From: Arthrobacter castelli DSM 16402
GTDB taxonomy: Bacteria; Actinomycetota; Actinomycetes; Actinomycetales; Micrococcaceae
Reading direction: 5' to 3'
Assembly (NCBI RefSeq): GCF_000430705.1
Contig: NZ_AUMN01000008.1
Span: forward strand, 1 to 64,000
DNA: 64,000 nucleotides
Positions 54,776 through 63,346 of the stretch are shown here, piece by piece. Every line of letters starts with the position of its first letter. The stretch's first letter is position 1. The notes beneath the pieces are model-generated. The model saw nothing but the letters and a program-made list of their open reading frames with translations, ran no database searches and had not been told where the DNA came from. The translations under genes and the position numbers were made by a program.

Positions 54776-54812
54776 CGAAAGGGGCGGTGGCCAAGGGCCG
54801 CCGCCCCTTTCG
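54776..54812 (+). terminator. Hairpin terminator after HU gene
   Basis: A 17-bp stem (54776-54792 with 54796-54812, one G-T pair) with a three-base loop lies 15 bases after the HU stop codon. There is only a short T-run within the stem, but the stem is very stable. Confidence 0.85.
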
Positions 54813-54890
54813 CATTTAAGGAGCGGATGTCACGGTGAGAGGCGGCACAGAATTAGCCGATCTTCGAGCTGTAAGTAGAGAATAGTTAAC

Positions 54891-57068
54891 GTGTCAGCAG
54901 TATCCAGCAAGACCGGCCCGGACAATGGACAGCGTACGACGGCGGCAGCGGCGCCTGCCGGAGTCCGCGCGCCCTGGTTGCTGGCCGGCCTGGGCGTGGC
55001 GATTCTCGCGACTACGATTGCCCTGATCTTCTCCGGAGCCGCGGCGGCACGGATCGCCGCTGATCCCGGCGCAGTTGTCCGCTGGGGCCTGCCGCTGGCG
55101 GATGCCGTGCACAATATGGCGATGACGGCAGTGATTGGCTCTCTGGTGTTCGCAGTCATGATCCTGCCCCGAACCGTGGAGAAACGGCGGCGCGGCCCGG
55201 GAGCGGAAACCCACGAGCACCCGGCGTTCAAGCGGGCCATGTTGCTCGCGTCCTGGTCGTCGGTGGTGTGGACTTTGTCGGCCGTCGCCGTACTCGTATT
55301 TACCTTCTCGGACGCCGCCGGGATGCCGGTATCCGCGGGCAAGCAGTACACCAGCGAGTTGCTGTATTTCATGATCGACCTGGAAATCGGGCAGGCCTGG
55401 CTGATCGTGACATTGATTGCCGCCGTGGTCACCACCCTGACGTTCGGCGTCCGCTCGCTGTCCGGGCTCGGGGCCACCGCCGTGCTGGCCACGGTCGCTC
55501 TGGTTCCGATGGCGCTGATAGGCCATTCGGCCAGCGCCGATGACCACATGGGCGCCATTACCTCGCTCGGCCTGCACCTGATCGGCATTTGTCTCTGGGT
55601 CGGCGGCATCATCACCCTGGCCGCGGTGTCCCGGCAGCTGCGCGGCGGACAGCAGCCGGCGCCGGTTGCGGGCTCCGACCCCGGCGCCGACAGCCAGGGA
55701 GAGGTGCCGGCAACGACGGATATTACCGCCGTCGTGCTTTCCCGTTTTTCCACCCTGGCCGGCTTCGCGTTCGTCCTGGTGTTCGCCTCAGGGATCATCA
55801 ACGCCCAAATCAGGCTGGGTGACTGGGGTGCGCTCACCTCCGACTACGGCCAGCTGGTGCTGGTCAAGACGTTCGCCACATTGCTGCTCGGGGCCATCGG
55901 GTTCATGCACCGCCAGTGGGTGCTGCCACAGTTGAACGCCGGATCCGCCAGCCGGGTGATGTCCGCCCGCCGGGCAGTGTGGCAGCTGATCCTCGGCGAG
56001 CTGCTGATCCTGGGAGCCACCGTGGGCGTGGCGGTCGCGCTGAGCCGGACCGCGACCCCGGTTCCCGAGGAGCTGCCTCCCGATGCCACCCCGGCCAGGA
56101 TCCTGACCGACTATCCGCTCCCTCCCGAACTGACCCCCATCCGCTGGCTGACCGAATGGCGCCTCGACTGGCTATGGGTGGCGTTCGCGCTGACGGTAGG
56201 CATTGGATACCTGATCGGCCGGCATAAGGTGGCCCGCCGCGGAGACAGCTGGCCGTGGTTGCGCACGATCAGCTGGATCGTCGGTCTGCTGGCGCTGACC
56301 TACTTCACCTCCGGACCGCCGGCGGTCTACGGCAAGATCCTGTTCAGCGCGCACATGGTGGACCATATGGCGCTGACCATGATCGTGCCGATTTTCCTGG
56401 TGCTCGGCGCGCCGGTGACGCTGGCACTGAAGGCCCTTCCACCACGCGGGGACGGAACCCGCGGGTTCCGGGAGTGGATCCTGGTGATCGTGCACTCGAA
56501 GTTCTCCCGGCTGGTCACCCATCCCATCTTCGTGGCCGTGAACTTCGCGGGCAGCATCATCATCTTCTACTACTCGCCGCTGTTCGGCTACGCCTTGCAA
56601 TGGCACGTGGGTCACGAGTTGATGGTCCTGCATTTCACCATGACTGGGTACCTGTTTGTGCTGTCGCTGATCGGCATCGACCCCATACCCCGTCGGCCGG
56701 CGTACCCGTTGCGGCTGTTGATGCTGCTGGCCACTATGGCCTTCCACGCCTTCTTCGGGGTATCGCTGATGAGCTCGGAGGCGCTGCTGCAGGCCGACTG
56801 GTTCGGCAACATGGGCAGGCCATGGGGCCCGTCCGCGATCGAGGACCAACAATTGGGCGGCGCCATCACCTGGGGGATCGGCGAGATTCCGACCGTCGCG
56901 CTGGCGATCATCGTGGCAATGATGTGGTCGCGCAGTGACGCCCGTGAAATGAAACGTAAAGATCGGGCCGCAGACAGAAATAATGAGGCCGAACTTAGCG
57001 CTTATAACGATATGTTTGCCAGACTGGCTGAACACGACGAAGAGCTTGAGAAGCGAAGGACCAGATGA
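54891..57068 (+). CDS. CopD-CtaG fusion: copper-uptake and cytochrome oxidase assembly protein
   Basis: A 725-residue membrane protein from GTG 54891. The N-terminal half (residues 1-410) is a CopD-like copper transport domain with about eight membrane segments (LADAVHNMAMTAVIGSLVFA, HLIGICLWVGGIITLAAVSR). The C-terminal half is a caa3-type CtaG domain (LLALTYFTSGPPAVYGKILF, SAHMVDHMALTMIVPIFLVL, GHELMVLHFTMTGYLFVLSL) with the conserved His clusters HMVDHM and GHELMVLH for copper. This fusion is common in actinobacteria and supplies copper to cytochrome c oxidase. The stop overlaps the thioredoxin-NHL gene start. Confidence 0.93.
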   Translation: MSAVSSKTGPDNGQRTTAAAAPAGVRAPWLLAGLGVAILATTIALIFSGAAAARIAADPGAVVRWGLPLADAVHNMAMTAVIGSLVFAVMILPRTVEKRRRGPGAETHEHPAFKRAMLLASWSSVVWTLSAVAVLVFTFSDAAGMPVSAGKQYTSELLYFMIDLEIGQAWLIVTLIAAVVTTLTFGVRSLSGLGATAVLATVALVPMALIGHSASADDHMGAITSLGLHLIGICLWVGGIITLAAVSRQLRGGQQPAPVAGSDPGADSQGEVPATTDITAVVLSRFSTLAGFAFVLVFASGIINAQIRLGDWGALTSDYGQLVLVKTFATLLLGAIGFMHRQWVLPQLNAGSASRVMSARRAVWQLILGELLILGATVGVAVALSRTATPVPEELPPDATPARILTDYPLPPELTPIRWLTEWRLDWLWVAFALTVGIGYLIGRHKVARRGDSWPWLRTISWIVGLLALTYFTSGPPAVYGKILFSAHMVDHMALTMIVPIFLVLGAPVTLALKALPPRGDGTRGFREWILVIVHSKFSRLVTHPIFVAVNFAGSIIIFYYSPLFGYALQWHVGHELMVLHFTMTGYLFVLSLIGIDPIPRRPAYPLRLLMLLATMAFHAFFGVSLMSSEALLQADWFGNMGRPWGPSAIEDQQLGGAITWGIGEIPTVALAIIVAMMWSRSDAREMKRKDRAADRNNEAELSAYNDMFARLAEHDEELEKRRTR

Positions 57069-59107
57069 GAACAAACTACCGTGTGCGCGCCTCCGAACTG
57101 GAAGGCCGCGGTTGGCTGAACACCGGTGGAAAGCAACTCACGATAGGCGGTCTGCAGGGCAAAATCGCTTTGCTCGATTTCTGGACCTTCTGCTGCATTA
57201 ATTGCCTGCATGTCCTCGATGAGTTGCGGCCGCTGGAAGAGAAGTACTCCGACGTGCTGGTCACAGTCGGGGTACATTCGCCCAAGTTTGAACACGAAGC
57301 TGACCCGGAAGCGCTGGCTTCCGCCGTCGCGCGTTATGAAATCCATCATCCGGTGCTCGACGACCCCGAACTGGCCACGTGGCAGGCCTACGCCGCCCGT
57401 GCCTGGCCGACCCTCGTCGTCGTCGACCCGGAGGGGTACATCGTTGCCCATCTGGCCGGCGAAGGCCATGCCGACGGGCTGGACTCTCTCATCGATGAGC
57501 TGATCGCCGAGCACGAGGAAAAGGGCACCCTGCACCGCGGCGACGGGCCGTATGTCCCCGCCGAGACGCCGTCGCGGGACCTGCGCTTCCCCGGCAAGGT
57601 GCTGGCGCTGCCCGACGGAAACTTCCTGGTTGGCGACACCGGCCACCACCGGTTGGTCGAACTGGCCCCGGACCTGACAACAGTGGTGCGGACCATTGGC
57701 ACCGGCGAACGCGGCGAGGCCGACGGGGGAGCCGATACTGCCCGGTTCAACGAGCCGCAGGGCCTGGCGCTGCTTCCGGCCGAGGTCCGCGGCCAGGTGG
57801 GGTACGACGTCGTCGTCGCCGATTCTGTCAATCACCTGCTGCGCGGGGTCCGGCTGGATAACGGCGAAGTACGCACCGTCGTCGGCTCCGGTGTGCAGCG
57901 GTTGCTGGACGCCGAGGCCTCACGGCGGACGGCCAAGGAGGCCGACAATGCCGCCGTGCCCGAGCCCGTCGGAGACGCGGCCGCGCATGTCATCGCCGTC
58001 GATGCGCCGGACCCCGCGGCAGGGACCACAGAGCCCGCGGGCGCCGCCGACGGAACCGGGTTCGAGTATCACGCTCCGCGCACTGTCGCGCTGTCATCGC
58101 CCTGGGACGTTCTCTGGTCCGAACAGGCCGGCGCACTGGTGGTCGCGATGGCAGGCGTGCATCAACTGTTCTGCTTCGACCCTGTTGCCGACACGGTTGG
58201 CATTTTCGCCGGAGCCGGTGACGAAGGCCTGCTCGACGGCAGTGCACGCGATGCCTGGTTCGCCCAGCCTTCCGGCCTGGCGCAGGACATCAACGGCAAC
58301 ATCTGGGTCGCGGATTCGGAATCCTCGGCCGTTCGGGTGGTCAGTTTCGTCGACTTCAAGGAGGGGCCTGGTTCCCGTCGGGTCCAGGTGCAGACCGGCG
58401 TTGGCACCGGCCTGTTCGACTTCGGGTTCCGCGACGGCGATGCCGAAGCCGCCCGGATGCAGCACCCGCTGGGTATCGCGGACCTGCCCGACGGCTCCGT
58501 TGCCATTGCGGACACCTACAACGGGGCCGTGCGCCGGTTCGATCCCGTCACCCGGCAGATGAGCACGCTGGCCAAAGGGCTGGCCGAGCCTTCGGACGTG
58601 CTGCTCGACAGCGCCGCCGCTCAGAACGGTGCCGGCGAACCGGTGCTGATTGTGGTGGAGTCCAACAAGCACCGTCTGGTCCGGATCCCCATCCCCAAAT
58701 CAGCACAGAAGGTCGATGAGGGTGCCTCCCGGACTCAACGTCCAAGCACCGACGTCGCCTCCGGCCCGTTTGACGTGACGGTGCGCTTTTCGGCGCCAAC
58801 CGGACAGAAACTCGATGATCGCTGGGGAGATCCCACCCAGTTGAAAATTTCGGCCACGCCGCCGGAGCTGCTCAGCGGGGGCGGCGGCACCTCGGTGGGC
58901 CTGAGTCGCACGGTGACCTTGGCCGAGGGCGTCAGCGAAGGTGTGCTGCACATCGCCGCGCGCGCTGCCGCCTGCGACGGCGAGGAAGGTGGGGAGATTC
59001 CGATGCATGCCGCCTGCCACATGTACCAGCAAGACTGGGGGATTCCAATCAGCCTGAGTGCGGGCGGGGACACGGAGCTGGCCCTGGACCTGCGCGGGCT
59101 GGACTAA
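57065..59107 (+). CDS. Thioredoxin-like domain fused to NHL-repeat propeller
   Basis: A 680-residue protein. Residues 1-150 form a thioredoxin fold with the Cys motif LLDFWTFCCINCLHVLDELR. Residues 170-560 are NHL repeats (FPGKVLALPDGNFLVGDTGH, RFNEPQGLALLPAE, QPSGLAQDINGNIWVADSES, MQHPLGIADLPDGSVAIADT). The C-terminal 110 residues are a beta-rich domain with AACDGEEGGEIPMHAACHMY. No signal peptide is seen. ATGA coupling to the CopD-CtaG gene suggests a redox partner role in copper handling or oxidase assembly; this is an inference. Confidence 0.9.
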   Translation: MRTNYRVRASELEGRGWLNTGGKQLTIGGLQGKIALLDFWTFCCINCLHVLDELRPLEEKYSDVLVTVGVHSPKFEHEADPEALASAVARYEIHHPVLDDPELATWQAYAARAWPTLVVVDPEGYIVAHLAGEGHADGLDSLIDELIAEHEEKGTLHRGDGPYVPAETPSRDLRFPGKVLALPDGNFLVGDTGHHRLVELAPDLTTVVRTIGTGERGEADGGADTARFNEPQGLALLPAEVRGQVGYDVVVADSVNHLLRGVRLDNGEVRTVVGSGVQRLLDAEASRRTAKEADNAAVPEPVGDAAAHVIAVDAPDPAAGTTEPAGAADGTGFEYHAPRTVALSSPWDVLWSEQAGALVVAMAGVHQLFCFDPVADTVGIFAGAGDEGLLDGSARDAWFAQPSGLAQDINGNIWVADSESSAVRVVSFVDFKEGPGSRRVQVQTGVGTGLFDFGFRDGDAEAARMQHPLGIADLPDGSVAIADTYNGAVRRFDPVTRQMSTLAKGLAEPSDVLLDSAAAQNGAGEPVLIVVESNKHRLVRIPIPKSAQKVDEGASRTQRPSTDVASGPFDVTVRFSAPTGQKLDDRWGDPTQLKISATPPELLSGGGGTSVGLSRTVTLAEGVSEGVLHIAARAAACDGEEGGEIPMHAACHMYQQDWGIPISLSAGGDTELALDLRGLD

Positions 59108-59131
59108 CGCCGTCGCGCGCGACACAGCCAG

Positions 59132-60136
59132 CTAGCCAGTAATCGGGGTGACGCTGACGTTGCCGTTGTTCACATTCAGTCGGGCGGTGAACCGGTAGTC
59201 GTGTTCCGCCCGCAGCGGTGAAACGTCGCCGGAGAACGTGTCGATCTTCTTGCTGCGCACCACGGCAGTGCCCTTCAACGGCTTCAGCACCCACTTGTTT
59301 TTGTACGCCTCGATCTGAATCGTGGGGTAGTCAGTGATTTTCCAATTGATTTTCGCGTCGGGCGCCAGGAACGGGGTGCCCGGGTGGGAAAACGGGCACC
59401 CGCTGGGATAGAAGACATCCTGGGTGGCGCACTTGTTCAAGTACTGGCGCAGCTTGGTGCTGACATCGTTGATCAGTTGCTTGGTCGGCTCCGCCGCGAG
59501 TTTCAGCTGGGACGACGACGAGTCCTGCCGGGTGCTGACGGCGACTTCAACGGGCTTTGCCTTGAAGTATTCGGTTTTGTACGAGGCGGAGTACTCTCCG
59601 GGGTAAAAGACGGCGAAACTCGCCTCCCCCTTCGGCAGCCCGACCTTTTCACCGTTGACGGTGGCGTGGTTCCCGTTGACCACCGATGCCGTGACCGTGG
59701 GCAGGGTGCTGGGAACGAAGGCCCATTCGTCGAAGAACAGCCATACGGTGTCCACCTTTTCGAGCTTGAACGAGGTGGTCAGAGTATTGCCATCGACGGT
59801 GTATTCGACCGGGACGGTGACGTGCTGCTCGTCGGAGCTTTTGGCATCCCCAATATTGACGTTGTCGACGTCGTCCATGGCGGCCTTGAGCCCGGGGCCG
59901 TCCAGCATGGCCGGGTTGGCCCCCTCGGGGATGGAGGCCTGCAGCAGGCCAAGAGCCTTGCCGCCTTCGCCGTCGCGCAACGCCTGCAGGTATTGGGCGA
60001 CCTGTTGCTTCGGCCCGTACACGTTGGTGTTGACCAGGAAGATGGTCAGGATGGCAGCCACGATGACCAGTGTCAGCACCAACAGCCAGATGGCTGCTGT
60101 GCGGAGGGCGGCGGAGGTGGAATGCACGCCTGACAC
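59132..60136 (-). CDS. Membrane-anchored protein of unknown function
   Basis: A 334-residue protein with one N-terminal membrane segment (AIWLLVLTLVIVAAILTIFL, residues 14-35) and a large extracytoplasmic part. The first soluble portion resembles an NTF2-like stress domain (KQQVAQYLQALRDGEGGKAL and VPVEYTVDGNTLTTSFKLEK). Two Cys residues in NKCATQDVFYPSGCPF could form a disulfide. The C-terminus is beta-rich (DYRFTARLNVNNGNVSVTPI). No specific function is recognised. It is convergent with the thioredoxin-NHL gene. Confidence 0.75.
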   Translation of the reverse strand: MSGVHSTSAALRTAAIWLLVLTLVIVAAILTIFLVNTNVYGPKQQVAQYLQALRDGEGGKALGLLQASIPEGANPAMLDGPGLKAAMDDVDNVNIGDAKSSDEQHVTVPVEYTVDGNTLTTSFKLEKVDTVWLFFDEWAFVPSTLPTVTASVVNGNHATVNGEKVGLPKGEASFAVFYPGEYSASYKTEYFKAKPVEVAVSTRQDSSSSQLKLAAEPTKQLINDVSTKLRQYLNKCATQDVFYPSGCPFSHPGTPFLAPDAKINWKITDYPTIQIEAYKNKWVLKPLKGTAVVRSKKIDTFSGDVSPLRAEHDYRFTARLNVNNGNVSVTPITG

Positions 60137-60221
60137 GTTACCGTCTTAAGGGTCGGGGGATGCCACCGCCCATGCCGTATTGCGCCGTAATGCGACCAGT
60201 GCCACGTTCCTCCCGGGGAGG

Positions 60222-61490
60222 TTATGAGGCCTGTTGCCCGGATGCGTTGGCTTCGCTGCGGGCGGCTTCGATTTCGTCCTGCCGGTCCTGGATTGCTTCC
60301 TGGGTCAGCGCCGCGCCAGCCTCGGGGTCGCGGGTCAGGCTGTTTCCGGTTTCCGGGTCAAAGAGGTGCACTTTGCGGGTGTCGACCCACAGCTCGGCGT
60401 CGCGTCCTGCCCGAATCCGGCTGGCGGAGTCGAGCGTGACGACAATTTGCGGCTTCAGCTCATCGGCGTCGAGATCCTTGGCCAGCGAGTTGAGCAGATC
60501 CCTCACCTCCGGCGCCGGATCAAAATCCATGTAGCCATACTGCTCATTGCCCAGCCATTCGGTGTGGGTCAGGCGGGTGGTGAATGTCGCCCCGAGCGGC
60601 TTCTTCGCCTCGTCGACCAGTTTGGCGTCTTCGAAGAACTCGGGCCTGATCCCCACCATGACAATCTTCTTGCCTTCGGCCTTGTCCAGCTTGTGCTGCG
60701 GAATCTCCAGCTCGCCCAGCACCGTTTGGAGCTTGCCGTTTTCCACCTGCCCCGGAATGAAGTTCATCGACGGCGAGCCAATGAACCCCGCCACGAAGAT
60801 GTTCGTCGGCTCTTCATACAACTCCCGCGGCGAGGCAATCTGCTGCAGGATGCCTTTCTTCAGCACGGCGACACGGTCCCCGAGAGTCATGGCCTCGGTC
60901 TGGTCGTGGGTGACATAGACCGAGGTGACACCGAGACGACGCTGCATCTGGGAGATCTCCGAGCGCATCTGGCCGCGCAGCTTCGCATCCAGGTTGGACA
61001 GCGGCTCGTCGAACAGGAAGGCGTCGGCTTGCCGGACGATGGCCCTGCCCATGGCAACGCGCTGCCGCTGACCGCCGGACAGATTGGCCGGTTTCCGTTC
61101 CAGATGCTCGGTCAGCTCCAGCGTTGCGGCCGCGGCCTGCACCCGCTTGTTGGTCTCCTCCTCGCTGTGCTTGCCCTTGGCCAGCCGCAGGGGGAAAGCA
61201 ATGTTCTCGTAGACCGTCAAGTGGGGGTACAGCGCGTAGTTCTGGAATACCATGGCCAGGTTCCGGTCCCGGGGCGCCTTGTCATTGACCCGCTCGCCGT
61301 CGATCAGCAACTCGCCTTCGGTGATGTCCTCCAGCCCGACGATCATCCGCAGCAGGGTTGACTTGCCGCAGCCGGAGGGGCCCACCAGGATGATGAATTC
61401 GCCGTCGTCAATATCGATGCTGACGTCGTTGACCGCCGGGAAGCCGTCGCCGTACTTCTTGACGAGATTCTGCAAAGTAATGGAAGCCAT
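60222..61490 (-). CDS. Sugar ABC importer ATPase (MsmK/UgpC/SugC type)
   Basis: A 422-residue ATPase. ATG 61490 was chosen; one three codons upstream also fits. Walker A is [18 protein letters not shown], the signature is [17 protein letters not shown], and Walker B is AFLFDEPLSNLDAKLRGQ, followed by VTHDQTEAMTLGDRVAVL. The C-terminal 130 residues are the TOBE/MalK regulatory domain, and the last 40 residues are an extra Ala/Glu-rich helix. It is the last gene of the importer operon. Confidence 0.94.
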   Translation of the reverse strand: MASITLQNLVKKYGDGFPAVNDVSIDIDDGEFIILVGPSGCGKSTLLRMIVGLEDITEGELLIDGERVNDKAPRDRNLAMVFQNYALYPHLTVYENIAFPLRLAKGKHSEEETNKRVQAAAATLELTEHLERKPANLSGGQRQRVAMGRAIVRQADAFLFDEPLSNLDAKLRGQMRSEISQMQRRLGVTSVYVTHDQTEAMTLGDRVAVLKKGILQQIASPRELYEEPTNIFVAGFIGSPSMNFIPGQVENGKLQTVLGELEIPQHKLDKAEGKKIVMVGIRPEFFEDAKLVDEAKKPLGATFTTRLTHTEWLGNEQYGYMDFDPAPEVRDLLNSLAKDLDADELKPQIVVTLDSASRIRAGRDAELWVDTRKVHLFDPETGNSLTRDPEAGAALTQEAIQDRQDEIEAARSEANASGQQAS

Positions 61491-61541
61491 TGGGTTCAAA
61501 TCCTTCTGTCGTATCGGGATCGGCGGGCGGCGGCCGGGGCG

Positions 61542-62387
61542 TCACCCCTTGACGGCACCTTGAGTCAGGCCTGAAACGATCTGCCGCTGGAAGAACAGCA
61601 CCAGCAGCACAATCGGGATAGTCACGATGATGGCGGCGGCTGAGATCGCCCCGGTCGGTGACTGGAACTGTGAGGCACCGGTAAAGAAGGCCAGCGCTGC
61701 CGGAACCGGCCTCGCCGCTTCTGTGGAGGTCAGCGAGATGCCATAAACGAAGTCGTTCCAGGCGATGAAGAAGGCAATGATCGCCGTCGTGAAGACGCCC
61801 GGTGCTGCCAGCGGCACGATCGCCTTGCGGAAAGCCTGCCAGCTGGTGGCACCGTCCACTTGGGCCGCCTGCTCAAGCTCCCAGGGAATCTGCCGGAAGA
61901 ACGCCGCCAGGGTCCAAATGGAAATCGGCAGCGTCAGCGACAGGTACGGAATGATCAGGCCAATCCAGGTGTCGTAGAGGCCGATATTGCGCCACAGGTT
62001 GAACAGCGGGGTGACAATGGAGATCACCGGGAAGATCGAGACCGCCAGTGCCGTGGTCAGGATCAGCTTCTTGCCTGGAAAGTTCAGCCGGGCGATGGCG
62101 TAGGCACAGAGGGTGGCCAGCACGACGGCGATAAAGGTGGCGATGACTGTAATGCCGATTGAATTCCGCAACGCCGGCAGGAAGAGGTCCTGGGCGGAGC
62201 CGACCAGGATCTGTTCATAGTTCTGACCGGTCCAGTTGGTGGGCAGGAACTTGCCGGATGTCAGGTCGCTCGGGGTCTTGAACGAGGTCGCAAAGATGGA
62301 AGCAACAGGGAACAGCGCGTACAGCAGCACCAGAACGGTGATGACCGTCCACCAGATCTTCTCGGTGCGGGTGGAAGCTCTCATCAC
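61542..62387 (-). CDS. Sugar ABC importer permease, MalG/SugB type
   Basis: A 281-residue permease with six membrane segments. The EAA loop is EQAAQVDGATSWQAFRKAIV, followed by PLAAPGVFTTAIIAFFIAWN. SGLTQGAVKG is the typical MalG C-terminus. It overlaps the stop of the first permease gene by four bases and lies 51 bases before the ATPase. Confidence 0.93.
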   Translation of the reverse strand: MMRASTRTEKIWWTVITVLVLLYALFPVASIFATSFKTPSDLTSGKFLPTNWTGQNYEQILVGSAQDLFLPALRNSIGITVIATFIAVVLATLCAYAIARLNFPGKKLILTTALAVSIFPVISIVTPLFNLWRNIGLYDTWIGLIIPYLSLTLPISIWTLAAFFRQIPWELEQAAQVDGATSWQAFRKAIVPLAAPGVFTTAIIAFFIAWNDFVYGISLTSTEAARPVPAALAFFTGASQFQSPTGAISAAAIIVTIPIVLLVLFFQRQIVSGLTQGAVKG

Positions 62388-63346
62388 TTATCTCCTGTGT
62401 TGCCGGAAAGATCCACTTTGAACAGCTTGATGGCGATGAAGGCGATCAGCAGCACGCAGATGAACAGCAGCACCGAGATCGCCGAGCCCAATCCGATTTC
62501 CAACCTGGTGATGGACGTGCGGTAGGCCAGCAGCGACAGCACCTCCGTGCCGTACTCGCCGTTGGTCATAATGAACACATTGTCGAAAATGCGGAAGGCG
62601 TCAAGCGCCCGGAACAGCACTGCCACCATGATGGCGGCCTTCATGTTCGGGATGATGACCCGCCGCATCCGCTCCCACCAGGTGGCGCCGTCGACCTCTG
62701 CCGCCTCGGTCAGTTCGCCGGGAACCTGGGCAAGCCCGGCGAGGAGCAGCAGTGAGATGAACGGGGTGGTCTTCCAGATTTCGGAGGCCATGATCACAAA
62801 CAGCGCGGTCCAGGTTCCGGCGAACCAGTTGGTGTCTTCGGAGATGAACGGCAACCAGCCGAACCAGGAGTTGATGTAGCCGGAGTTGATATCGAAGGCG
62901 TAGAACCATGCGTAGGCCGAGACCACCGTGATGATGCCGTAGGGGACCAGGATGGCGGTGCGCAGCAGGCCGCGTACAGATTTCAAGGCCTTGTGCATCA
63001 CCAGCGCCAGCGCGAAGCCCAGCACCAGTTCCACGGCGACGGTGATGACGGTGATCAGCAGCGTCACACCGAGGTCCCGCCACCACACGACGTCGGTCAG
63101 TATGGTGATGTAGTTGCCGAACCAGATGAACTGGCTCTCGTCCGGGGCGGTGAGCCGCAGGGAGAACAACGACTCCACGAACGCCTGCAGGATCGGATAC
63201 AGCGTCACGGCCAGCATCACGATGAATGCCGGTCCAGCCAGGTACCAGCCCAGCCGGCGTTCGGCCTTCACCCTGTCACTGTGCACCTGCTTGGGTCGTT
63301 TCTCCGCGGCATGGGCGCCCCGTCTATTCGCGGTTGTACTGCTCAC
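62384..63346 (-). CDS. Sugar ABC importer permease, MalF/SugA type
   Basis: A 320-residue permease. The N-terminal 30 residues are basic and soluble, followed by LGWYLAGPAFIVMLAVTLYP and five more membrane segments. The EAA loop is LTEAAEVDGATWWERMRRVI with IPNMK after it. ATGA overlaps couple it to the binding-protein gene upstream and to the second permease downstream. Confidence 0.93.
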   Translation of the reverse strand: MSSTTANRRGAHAAEKRPKQVHSDRVKAERRLGWYLAGPAFIVMLAVTLYPILQAFVESLFSLRLTAPDESQFIWFGNYITILTDVVWWRDLGVTLLITVITVAVELVLGFALALVMHKALKSVRGLLRTAILVPYGIITVVSAYAWFYAFDINSGYINSWFGWLPFISEDTNWFAGTWTALFVIMASEIWKTTPFISLLLLAGLAQVPGELTEAAEVDGATWWERMRRVIIPNMKAAIMVAVLFRALDAFRIFDNVFIMTNGEYGTEVLSLLAYRTSITRLEIGLGSAISVLLFICVLLIAFIAIKLFKVDLSGNTGDK

